From: Euglena gracilis
Lineage: Eukaryota; Euglenida; Euglenophyceae; Euglenales
Direction of reading: 5' to 3'
NCBI GenBank assembly: GCA_039621445.1
Contig: CP154956.1
Location: 39,210,553 to 39,274,552 of the forward strand
DNA length: 64,000 bases
The notes below the pieces were generated by a model. It saw nothing but the letters and a program-made list of their open reading frames with translations. It searched no databases and was not told the DNA's origin. This document shows positions 33,601 to 42,996 of the stretch, piece by piece (within the stretch, counting starts at the first letter, position 1; each line of letters opens with the position of its first letter). The position numbers and the translations under genes were made by a program.

Positions 33601-36600
33601 AGCACCGGCAAAAAATATTTCTGCTGCAGCAGTACTGTCACAGAGCGTGGATTACCTACGTCCTGGAGGTCTACATATATTTTGTGGAATATATGACCGC
33701 CGATGTGGAAATCCACAGAAAGTGGTTGCCTCGGGGATATATGGAGGTGAACGCCAGACCCAATGACCCAGACCAGCGCAGGATGAACCTGCGACCAGAC
33801 TGGGAAGAGGCCGAAATCGGTCTCCAGGAGCACCTGGACACCCAATTCGGGAATATCCTGATATGGGAGGATTTTCAGATGTTTTTCGCGGCGCACGAAG
33901 GCGAAGTGCCTCGTTATGCGTTGCCGCTGCCCGCATTCCTGGAAGAAACAGGAGAGTTTGGCGTGACTGACAATTGTCGACAGCAGTGGGAAAACCTCTG
34001 CTTGATCGACGATGACCAACCACAACCTCCACCCGAAAGCTGGGTGAGAGCGACATGGCCACCCCCATACCCCAACTCTGACAGGAGTGAAAGTATAAGC
34101 TTTTTCCGCCTGTCGAACGCACAAGGGTGCTACAGGAGCGGGAAAGACCCGCGTTCTGCAGCACAGCTACACGCAGCCGAATCCTCTCCGGAAGCGGATG
34201 AGGAGGAGGAGGAGGTCCCAATGGCCGAGGATGAACCTCAGCCAACGGAACCTCCGGCACGGGAAACCCGTAGCCCATCGGTAGTGATGCTGGATACTGT
34301 GGCAGAAACTGCCCAACACCCAGGATCACAGGCCGGTGAAATGACACCTGTCCCTCTATCACCAGCCTCACTGGGTACAGCGGGTGTACCAACCCCTCCG
34401 CGGGAAAACCCGCCGGAAACGGTACCCCACACGCCTGAGGTATTACGCCTCAAGCTCCCTGTTTCCGGGGAAACCCCGTTAACAGAGGAGCCAGCCGAGG
34501 AGCCCACTTCAGGTGAGGAGAGACGCACCTCGCTGGGCGGACGCGTACTCGGTGGTTTACGGTCGCTGATCGCAGTTGTCACTCCACGTGGCACTGCGGC
34601 CAGTTCTTCCGCAGCTGCGGCGGAAACGGCCCAGCCGGCGGAAACGGCGGAAGAAACAGCTGACACTGCAGCCATGGTGGAGGATGAACCTCACCCAACG
34701 GCAGCGCCACCGCCAGTGTCGGAAGCGACACGGACGGAGGGCGAAAGGACAGCAATGACTGTGGAGACAACACCGGCCGTGTCAGTACAGGATGAACCTG
34801 TATCGACACCGGCGGCACCACCGGAGGCACGGGATGAACCCGTACCTCATGGTACAGCCACAATCACCGCAGAGAAGCGTCAAGGCACACGGACACCGGC
34901 GCCTGAAAAACAGGCCGAGCGGACGTCCATGCCTCCACCACAGGCTCAGCCAGCGCGAAGTGCACAGGCTAGGCCTACACCAACACCATCCCCCACGGCT
35001 ACCCCTGGGAAACCTTCGGGAGCCGCGAAGGAGCGTGTAGGACGACCATCAGCTCGAGAAACCCCTGCTGAAGGTCAACGACGTTCGGCGTCGGGGAAAA
35101 GGCCCCCGTCCCAAGCGTCACCACGCACGTGGGCAAGCAAACGAGACGCCGAGCGGCGACCCTCGGAGACTCCAGAAACCGGAAGCCCGAAGGCCCCGGC
35201 GAAAAGTAAACCGGGCGCCACACCTTGCAAACCCACACCGAAATCTGGTGATCAGCCCCCACCTAAAGGCGGTGGTGGTGCTGGCGGCCAGAGTGCTGCA
35301 TCCTCTTCTCGAGAATTAACCTCGGGACAAGGATTCACGCACGTCACATCATCCGGCTATGGGAAAACCTCACAGCCGAAACCTCCGACAAAGGGGCAGG
35401 GAAAATCCCGCGCCTCGACAGCCGAGATACCTTCGGAAGACGAAGTTGTCATCGACTGGAACGCGATCAATCAGGATGATCCTGAAATTCATGACCTGAA
35501 AAACAGGTACATGATGATCGCACATAAATTGAGGACACAGCAATGCCTTAACCGGTGGATTGAGCCACTGTTCTGTCAGGGACGGAAATGGTCCTTTGAT
35601 CAGAACGTGACCTGTAATTATTATAATTCCAGATCCCCCCGTGTTTTGGCCCAATACTTCGGTGAGGAATTCCTCATCGACAAAACAACGGAAAACCGTT
35701 TTGTGTGGCTTTGCACTGTATGCCACAAGATGTACAACAGTGTACTTGACCTGGGATTACCCCTCGTCCATGTGTGCAACCCTGTGGATCGGAAATCGTT
35801 CCACAAGGATGTATACATTCCTAACTGTGCCGCCTTGGTATGTGCCAAGTGCGTGGACAGTTGGACCCACAAGCACAATTTCAGTTGCACCGACCGAGAT
35901 GGTACGAATGTACCAGTTCTCTGCGTCAACTGCCTTCGAGGTACCTTCTGGCACACTGCGGAAGGCGCAGTACGCACAATCGTGCCAAGTGCCGAGAAGC
36001 CACTGGAGGAATACTCCACCTTGAACAAAAAGTTCAAGGACTTTTTCAAGTATGCCAACCTCAAACTCGACGACTACCGCCACACGGGAATGGCCCGTGG
36101 GTGGCAGATCGACAGTGGGGCGATACGCCTCGCCGCTGAGGAGGCAGGGGTAAGATTACCTTACCTCTGGGAGACAGCAGACAGGGAAAAGATACTTTTC
36201 CGCCTGTTCCAAAACCAGGACCGAAACGGTCGCTGGTGCCTGCCACAATGGCCACCCGAAAACCACGGGATGACCTGGAAAGACTGGCTTGGGGCCGTAT
36301 TACGACCCCATACAGTCCGCGCAGAATGTGCGTATCACATGCCGATTGACTTCCACCAGGGGAATGCCCCGCAGGTGTCAGCCAATCACCCAAGGATGAA
36401 CTACTTCATCTGGCCAGCAACTCTGCCCAGGAAATTCTGGGAGAAGCTGCAGTGGTTCCTCGCGGAAAGAGCGAGTGCAACCAAGCACACAGTCCCCGAA
36501 GGATGGGTTCGGGACTGGGTGGCACCTGATTTCGAATACGAATCGCCAGAAACCTGGCTCGTAGATAGGCCACCGCCACCACAATTCCAGATGGTCCTTG

Positions 36601-36653
36601 TGGAAGATCCCTTGGACTCCCGCCATGATTATTGGCGGCTGGAACGGATGTAA
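33591..36653 (+). CDS. Accessory ORF C: large Pro/Glu-rich protein with Cys cluster, unknown function
   Basis: About 1,020 codons open without a stop, in env position (after integrase, before the 3' LTR). The first in-frame ATG is MTADVEIHRKWLPRGYMEVN at about 33693; the start upstream of it is unclear. Residues ~1-190 are globular; ~190-630 is disordered, rich in Pro, Glu, Ala and Thr; ~630-1020 is globular again, with CTVC (707-710), CAKC (~752) and CVNC (~778) pairs resembling a multi-zinc module. No signal peptide or hydrophobic transmembrane run is evident, so a classical envelope role is not supported. This is the longest undamaged frame in the element although pol is broken. Confidence 0.7.
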   Translation: MLKQHRQKIFLLQQYCHRAWITYVLEVYIYFVEYMTADVEIHRKWLPRGYMEVNARPNDPDQRRMNLRPDWEEAEIGLQEHLDTQFGNILIWEDFQMFFAAHEGEVPRYALPLPAFLEETGEFGVTDNCRQQWENLCLIDDDQPQPPPESWVRATWPPPYPNSDRSESISFFRLSNAQGCYRSGKDPRSAAQLHAAESSPEADEEEEEVPMAEDEPQPTEPPARETRSPSVVMLDTVAETAQHPGSQAGEMTPVPLSPASLGTAGVPTPPRENPPETVPHTPEVLRLKLPVSGETPLTEEPAEEPTSGEERRTSLGGRVLGGLRSLIAVVTPRGTAASSSAAAAETAQPAETAEETADTAAMVEDEPHPTAAPPPVSEATRTEGERTAMTVETTPAVSVQDEPVSTPAAPPEARDEPVPHGTATITAEKRQGTRTPAPEKQAERTSMPPPQAQPARSAQARPTPTPSPTATPGKPSGAAKERVGRPSARETPAEGQRRSASGKRPPSQASPRTWASKRDAERRPSETPETGSPKAPAKSKPGATPCKPTPKSGDQPPPKGGGGAGGQSAASSSRELTSGQGFTHVTSSGYGKTSQPKPPTKGQGKSRASTAEIPSEDEVVIDWNAINQDDPEIHDLKNRYMMIAHKLRTQQCLNRWIEPLFCQGRKWSFDQNVTCNYYNSRSPRVLAQYFGEEFLIDKTTENRFVWLCTVCHKMYNSVLDLGLPLVHVCNPVDRKSFHKDVYIPNCAALVCAKCVDSWTHKHNFSCTDRDGTNVPVLCVNCLRGTFWHTAEGAVRTIVPSAEKPLEEYSTLNKKFKDFFKYANLKLDDYRHTGMARGWQIDSGAIRLAAEEAGVRLPYLWETADREKILFRLFQNQDRNGRWCLPQWPPENHGMTWKDWLGAVLRPHTVRAECAYHMPIDFHQGNAPQVSANHPRMNYFIWPATLPRKFWEKLQWFLAERASATKHTVPEGWVRDWVAPDFEYESPETWLVDRPPPPQFQMVLVEDPLDSRHDYWRLERM

Positions 36654-37553
36654 TGCTGAAACGGCATTACCAGGCTCATGTAAGGTAAGTGCCTTCATGG
36701 AGCCTGGGCATCCATATACTATATATACACACTGGTAGCGGAAATCGCTAAACAGCACTGGGATGAACCTGGGTCTGTGTCACTCTGCGCTCTGGATGGA
36801 AGCATCCAAGAGCCCCCCCCCCCCAAACCCTCTGTCAAATGACCGTGCGGACGGAAACTGTCTGCAAGAGGTAAGCGCCTCTTATTGCGTCGTGAAGGAG
36901 CTACCGCTGTGAAGACCTTGGCAGCCGGGAAACCTGGCAAGCCGCTAAGTGACACACAGCACACAGCGCGCACGCCGTAATAATAGGCCAACTTGTCACT
37001 TTTCGGCCAATAAGGCCGCCTAAGGCTGCCAGACAGCAAAAATTCTGTTCTGGCCTAAGCCAGCCCCACCTCTCCTCCCTACTTTCCCCCCACCCCCGCA
37101 AAGCTGTCGCCGGCAGTCGGTTTTGTAAGTAGGCTTTTGTTTCCTAGTGCGGATATGACCGCCTAGGAGCCCTATCCGGGTATGACCAGGATAGGAGCCT
37201 GCCCCCCCCCTTCCACACCTCTCCCCTCGGGTTTTCAGCGAATCGCTTGACCAACCCCGCGTGCCTTTGGCACACCCAAAGTGGGTGGATGGGACACTTT
37301 GACAGGAAACCTGCCAAGCCCCGTTTCCCACAGTGGGCTTTTTCACACCCCACCTAAGCCGAAACGGCTAATAGGTAACCGTGAAACGCGGCTAACCTTT
37401 TGCGCGTTTTTGGGCTTTGGGTGGATGCCACTGTGCGGAAAGGAGAGACACCGAATGGAGAAGTGAACCCCACCTAGGGCAGCGTCAGATATCCTGACTG
37501 GACTGGGAAACCCTGGTCCATGAAGGAAATCGGGCGTAGCCCTGGGAGGGGGA
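36654..37553 (+). other. 3' untranslated region of the gypsy-like element
   Basis: No gene. Contains a C-run (36815), several short inverted repeats, and ends with the polypurine tract GGGAGGGGGA directly before the 3' LTR. Confidence 0.7.
37544..37553 (+). promoter_or_regulatory. Polypurine tract
   Basis: GGGAGGGGGA abuts the TGTGTACC start of the 3' LTR, the expected plus-strand primer position. Confidence 0.75.
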
Positions 37554-37981
37554 TGTGTACCAGCCACGTCCCAGCTCTGTAGGATATCTGCAGAGTGGGT
37601 TCTGTGACGGTCGTACCACTGTGGAAAACCACAGCTGGTAGGATCGTGGCAGACCCTTCTGGGATCTGCCCCTGGACACGTCAGCACTTTTCTCTCCTTC
37701 CCCCACAGGTGGTATTCTTTACTCTCACAATCTCAAAGTTTGACCATTGGTTTTGTCAGAGGGAAAACCCCTCGGAACAATCGAACTTGATCTCAGAAGA
37801 AACTTCTGAGTCTTTGCTTTGTGCTTTGCTTCTTGGGGAATTGGGAAGAAAAGGGGAAAACCACTTTTCGTTGCTCCAAAGACTTTGCCCTACCATAAGA
37901 AGGCAGCGCACCAAGGCGAAAGCGAAAGGCTTTTACGGAAAGTCCCAAAAAGTGGGAAAGGGAAAGCTTTGGACGTACACT
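37554..37981 (+). repeat. 3' LTR of the gypsy-like element
   Basis: Direct repeat of 15408-15834 with about nine differences. Followed by the AAACC target duplication at 37982-37986. Confidence 0.9.
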
Positions 37982-37986
37982 AAACC

Positions 37987-39030
37987 ATCCTCGGCGCCTT
38001 CGAAGACATCCTCGGTCAGGCGCTAAGCACAGAACAACGGCAGCAAGCAGCGCTCCCCCTCTCCAACGGAGGATGCGGGCTTTGCATCCCGGCGGCCTGC
38101 CAGGCCGCTGCTCGCACCGCGGCCCTGTGCCAATACTACACCCATGCACACAAAAAAGTTGCCTGCCCCACATACGAAGCAGCCCCAGCCGAACGAGTTT
38201 GCCAGCAGCCCGCCAATGACCTCTGCTCCACGCTACGCCCTCAGCACCCCGAAAGCCAACGGCTGCTTGTCACCGCGTCCTTCGCCTCTGCCTCCGGGAA
38301 CGACACCTCACAACGATGGTGGCAATCCCAGCTGTCCCGCACCACGGTGGACGGCCTCTTGAACCGAATCCCACCAAGAGACCAGTCCCGCCTGATGGAG
38401 CAGGCCCATGGCATCGGTCACGGCTGGATGGCTGCGGCACCCCACGACGCCATCCACACCACAGTCGACGCGGCTGACTACCTACCGTCTTGGGCTGAAG
38501 TGGTGGCTGGGATTGCCCCTGGCAGACGCCAACGGGACCTGCGCGGGCTACCGGAATGCCACAGACGTGCACCGAGACCACGAGATGTGTTGCATCCGGA
38601 ACAACTTCGCCAACAGACACAATGCCGTCCAGGACGCTCTGTTCAACCTTCTGTCCACTAACGGCCAAAGTGTGCAACGCGAAGTCCCGGTGCCCAACCA
38701 ACCGGACACCTCGCTCCGTCCAGCCGACCTGTTGCCAGCCACCTGGCAGGACGGCAAGCCAACAGCCGTTGACGGGAGCAGGCCAAGCACGCCAAGTACG
38801 ACGTCCCCTGCCGCAACGGCGGCTGGTCGTTCGCCACGCTGGCAATGGGCACCTGGGGAGGACTGGGCACCGAAAGTGCCAAGCTGCTCTCCAGAATGAT
38901 GAAACGAGCCACCACTTGGGATCAAGGCGACGCACGCTCTACCCGTCAAGCTGAGAGCTACCAGCTGCTGGCGCTAGCTCTTTTCCGCCAAGTGGTGCAG
39001 ATGCTGCGCCCCAAGCACTTCCTTCGCTAA
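37987..39030 (+). pseudogene. LINE ORF, third segment with restriction-like endonuclease region
   Basis: Resumes the LINE frame after the LTR element (ILGAFEDILGQALSTEQRQQ, LPLSNGGCGLCIPAACQAA). Near 38490 and 38790 the frame shifts and then returns. The middle part reads CAGYRNATDVHRDHEMCCIR, NRHNAVQDALFNLL and RPADLL...GKPTAVD, which fits the Cys/His plus 'R-PD-..-D' layout of R2/R4-type restriction-like endonucleases. Ends ALALFRQVVQMLRPKHFLR and TAA. The two shifts cancel, so the total length is a multiple of three. Confidence 0.75.
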
Positions 39031-39722
39031 GCCCTCCACGGGTAAGGTCATCACCGACGTCACGCTCCCCACCGCCACCACCTCTCAAAGACCAGCCATT
39101 GCACGTCGTATACCGCAGGCAGGCGGCCGGCGAAGCCACCCCGACGGTGCGCACCAGCAGCACCGTCAGCACAGCAGACACCACGCCACTCACCCGGTCT
39201 CGCACACCGGGGGCCCAGGTCCATACCTGACCAAGCGAGGCCACACCCCCGCGATCCATGGGCCTGCCTGCCCTCATCAATTCCACCCCACACCGCCTGT
39301 CACCGGCCACCTCACCCCGCGACCCTGGCCACCACATGGCCGATTCCGGGTCCACATCACCACCTTACCCCTGACCATGGGCACAGCCCATCTATACATC
39401 ACCTCATTTGACACACCACTTTCTGTACATAGCATCCCTCCCCCCTGAACACTCAAATCCAGTAGGCTGTGCCACTGGTCGGTGGATTCGGTTCGCCCCA
39501 CCACCGCTTGGTGAGTGCCTCGCCACTGTTTGAAACAGGTTTAAAACAGTTTTTTATTGTATTTAACTCCTCCCAGGCGTTTGAATTCCAACCCTGGTCC
39601 CCCACCACTTTTTTGATGTACTCTTCCATATACTGTTACCTTCCTCCTCTTTTTGTGCAAATTCTTCTTCGGTGTATTGAGATTGAGGTGTTGACAAATC
39701 AAGGAGGTTTTGACAAGTGTTT
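39031..39722 (+). other. Probable 3' UTR of the LINE and flanking sequence
   Basis: No gene seen. C-rich (ACCCCGC, CCACC) to about 39450, then T-rich. No poly-A or short terminal repeat was identified, so the LINE's 3' end is not placed. Confidence 0.4.
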
Positions 39723-40609
39723 TGTTCACCGGCCCCACCCCCGGTGCGCCGCCGGTCGCCCCCGCGACCGGCGAGTCCCGGTGGGCCGAGGGCCCGGGGG
39801 GGGGTCCTCGCCGTCGTGGATAACCACCGACGCCAGGGGGGTGGGTGTTTCCGGGGTGGGGCCTACGCTTTCTCGGGGAATTGGTGGGCTCAAGCCAACC
39901 CCCATTTTTTCACCCAGGTGATTTCCCCAACCCCAGCCGGCGCGTAGGATCGTTTTTTCAAGGGTTTCCGAAACTTTGGTGAAAAACAAAAAATCTGCCA
40001 TTTGCAATGAAATCGAACTTTTCTCTCTGAAATCTCACTTTCTCTCTCTCACACTCTCTTGCACACCTTGAAGGAAAAACCAACCCACTGAACTTGGTAC
40101 TTTGAGAGTGAGAAACTGAAAGTAACTTGAATTCTGAAACTCTGAAACTGAGAAACTGAAAGAAACTAGATTTCTGAAACTCTGAAACTTGAATGAGAAG
40201 ACACTTGAAACTGAAACTGTGAAATGTGAATGTATGAAATGTGCAAACCTTGGGGCAAGGAGCGTTCGGTGATGGAGGCGAAGGCGGTAGTATAGAGGAG
40301 TGGGCGGTGGTGTTAAAGGCTCCTTCAAGACAATTGACTTCAATGAATCAATGACCAACAATGAAACTCAACTTGCCACTCCAAATCAAAGTCCAATTGC
40401 CAAATTCAATACAATAGTATTTCTTCTTGCCAAATATTGGGGAAAACCCCTCAAGTTCTGTGAAAAAAAACCAATTCGAAGGCGCTTAAAAATTTGACCC
40501 GCTTCCAATTTAAGTCGCGGGTTTCTCTAACTGATTGGCTGTTACCCGCGACTTTGTAATTTGCGCCTTCTGGCAATTTTTGGCTGCCGGCGAAAGCCGG
40601 CGGCCGACA
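39723..40609 (-). repeat. 3' LTR of the chromovirus-like element
   Basis: Direct repeat of 50845-51729; differs by one extra G in a G-run, a CT-repeat change and a few substitutions. The GAAACT-rich minisatellite near 40090-40220 is shared by both LTRs. Confidence 0.92.
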
Positions 40610-40620
40610 CCCCCTCCGTT
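40610..40620 (-). promoter_or_regulatory. Polypurine tract
   Basis: AACGGAGGGGG on the minus strand directly precedes the TGTCGGCC start of the 3' LTR. Confidence 0.75.
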
Positions 40621-40841
40621 GCGACCTTAGTCGGACACCAAAAATTCGCCCCCCCCCCCCGTTCTTCAACAACGGGGGGGAAATCCTCCATTCGGCACTC
40701 TTTCATCCAAAGCCTATGTCCCACACCCATTCTCCCTTGAATCAACAAATGGGAAACAAACTTCAGGGACTATGGCTTTCAAGTGCCTTCAAACCTTTGG
40801 GAAAGACTTGGTTCACCAACCAATGAATATTAGGCTGCCCC

Positions 40842-41225
40842 CCCCCCCGCTTCTCACGGGTGGTGTGAGGGTTTTCACCAAGTTCTGCCCCCCCCCCTCC
40901 AATTCCTTCGGGGGATTTTTGGTAAAAATTCGGTTGGCACCCCCCCCCTTTCGGGCCGCGGGATTTTTGGTAAAAATTCGGTTGGCGCCCCCCCTCCCCC
41001 TCGGGCCGGGGGAATTTTTTTCAAAAATTATAGAACGCCCCCCCCCCTCCTCGGGCCGGGGTGATTTTTGTCAAAAAACTCAAGCGCCCCCCCCCCCTCC
41101 TCGGGCCGGGGGGATTTTTAAAAAATTCAAGCGCCCCCCCCCTCCTCGGGGCGGGGGGATTTTTGTCCAAAAATCAAACGCCCCCCCCCCTCCTCGGGCC
41201 GGGGGATTTTTGTGAAACCGAAGGG
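40842..41225. repeat. C-rich ~50-60-bp minisatellite in the element's 3' UTR
   Basis: About eight units of 'C-run, TCCTCGGGCCGGGGG, ATTTTTG(T)CAAAAA' in a row. It lies between the end of integrase/chromodomain and the 3' LTR. Frames through it are artefacts of composition. Confidence 0.85.
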
Positions 41226-41646
41226 GGGGCTCATTATGTGACCATGGACTCCCAACCACATCATCCACATATCCGATGCTTTTAAAAAGAATCCTTACAA
41301 CACCACCATATGGGACGTGACGGCAATGTGGGATAAGGTGTAAGGGCAGCGGGGTAAGGTAGAGGGAGGGAAGGAGACAGCGGACGGCAATATAGCGAAC
41401 GTGCAGCGAATATACTGTGGTGCCCCGGCCCCCTTGCGGGGCCTTTTTTTTACCTTTCTCCATTCTCCTTGCCAAATTCTTGCATCTGTACATTCTCCCA
41501 TTCTCACACCCGTGCGCATGTGCGCACAAACACACACGGACGTGCAAAGCCGGCTTTTGAATTTTTGATGTTGGGTTAAAAACAGCACTTTGCCCACTTG
41601 GCTCGCCGTAAAGCCTTTGACAGGGCCTTATGGCTCACCTTAGAGC
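41226..41646. other. 3' UTR of the chromovirus-like element
   Basis: No gene. A GCCCCGGCCCCCTTGCGGGGCC hairpin-like patch with a T-run lies near 41425-41450. Confidence 0.5.
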
Positions 41647-42993
41647 CTACGGCCCACCGTCAATTTTAAGTTCGGACATTATGTCCATTTTCACTTTTTT
41701 CTCACGGCAATACTTCACAAACTCCCCACTGAACTTGTGAATAAAATTCCCAGCCGGTTCCCAGGTCTCCTCCCCGTCCTCATATCCTACCCACTTTGTT
41801 AAAAATTCCCACTTTCCATCTTTTCCTTTCCGGTGCCTCAAAATTTTTTCCACCTCCCACTCATCAGGTAATGCCTCTTCTTCTTTTTCGGTCCGTTTAC
41901 AGTAAAAAAGAGGCACCCCCTTACCTTCCACTTGTGGTTCCCGATATTCCTTCAAAAAACTCCTATGAGCTTTTGTCTCCACCCCAGATTTCATCTCAAT
42001 TACATAACTCCGTTCCCCTTCTCTACCCTTCACGACCCCAGGTCCCACCCACCTAGAGTCAAGCTTCTCACCCGACCGTTCGGGTCTCTTATACCAAACC
42101 ATCATCCCCACCTTTAGGGGTTCCATTTCTTTCCTCCCCTTATTTATCCTTGCCACCTCCTCCTCATGCTTTTTGTTGAGTATCCTAGCCACCCTCCCAT
42201 CAATGTCTTGCATCCTTCGGAAAAATTCCACCGAATCCTCACATTCTTTGGGTGGTTGGTAGGGTACCCCTGCCAATGGTCTTTCCCTTCCAGTCACCAT
42301 TTCAAATGGGCTCAATCCGCTTTCCCCCTTTACGTCATGAATTCGGTCCAAAACTTGGGGTAAAGCCTCAACCCAATTAATTTTTTCCTCCACGTACAAT
42401 TTTCTCAACACCTCCATTACCTGTTGTCCGGCTCTCTCAACCCTCCCGTTTGCTTGGTGGTGGTATGCTTGGGAATACGCTTGCCTAATCCCCAAAAGCG
42501 CACACATGTTTTTCCACCAAGTGCTTGTGAAATGGCTCCCTTGGTCACTTGAGATGACCGAGGGAACCCCAAAAGGCCTCCACTGATTTTTCACCATTTC
42601 CTTAGCCAACTTGGCACCGGTTTATCCCTTGTCCTTGCATGCAACCCCCACAATCCAACCCGAATGCCTATCCACACAAAGGGCCAGGGTGTCGTACTCC
42701 CCCCCGTCGTGTAATACCCTTGGCATTCGAAACAAATCGATGGCAACACTTGTCATCAGTGCAGGGGGTATGGGTGTGGACTCGATCGGTCCTTTCAAAC
42801 TCTCCCCCCTCACACTCGCTTGGCATGTGGAACAATTTTTGCTGCAATTTTGGTTGAGTTGCTTTGCAGCCTTTTCATCAGCCCAAACAAAAAGGATTGT
42901 CATGTGTTTCCAAACTTTTTCAGGGCCAACGTGCCCCAAAAACTCGTGATTTTCTTGAATCACCAAGGGTTGGAAACTTTCAGGCACACACAA
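41647..42993 (-). pseudogene. Integrase with C-terminal chromodomain
   Basis: Same frame as the upstream pol ORF. The N-terminal zinc domain has NHEFLGHVGPEKVWKHM and NCSTCQASV (HHCC). The core has VAIDLFRMPRV (Asp), SSDQGSHFTSTWW (Asp) and AYHHQANGRVERAGQQV (Glu). The C-terminal part has VGMMVWYKRPERSGEKLDSR and then a chromodomain (EWEVEKILRHRKGKDGKW ... LTKWVGYEDGEETWEPAGNF), which in chromoviruses directs integration to marked chromatin. In-frame TAA at 42622-42624 interrupts the core just after the first Asp region, and the TAA at 42997-42999 separates it from RNase H; otherwise the frame is intact. Confidence 0.88.
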
Positions 42994-42996
42994 CTT

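Larger units (their letters stand above)
15408..37981 (+). mobile_element. 22.6-kb Ty3/gypsy-like LTR retrotransposon with accessory ORFs
   Basis: Bounded by 427/428-bp direct repeats (TGTGTACCAG...GGACGTACACT) and a 5-bp AAACC target duplication. Order: 5' LTR, initiator-Met-like primer site, coiled-coil Gag ORF, capsid/zinc-knuckle Gag ORF, protease, an NPPW-like module, RT, RNase H, integrase, accessory ORFs, polypurine tract, 3' LTR. PR-RT-RH-IN order is diagnostic of Ty3/gypsy. About 6.6 kb of its length is a later insertion (25448-32067). LTRs differ at roughly nine positions (about 98% identical by eye), so insertion was fairly recent, yet the coding part has many stops and several frameshifts. 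Confidence 0.9.

Noticed and set aside
33591-36653. Accessory ORF C as a retroviral envelope
   Set aside because: No signal peptide, transmembrane run or cleavage site is visible; composition is Pro/Glu-rich with a Cys cluster.
41420-41455. GC hairpin with T-run as a rho-independent terminator
   Set aside because: Bacterial-type terminators are not expected here, and it lies in the 3' UTR of a retrotransposon.
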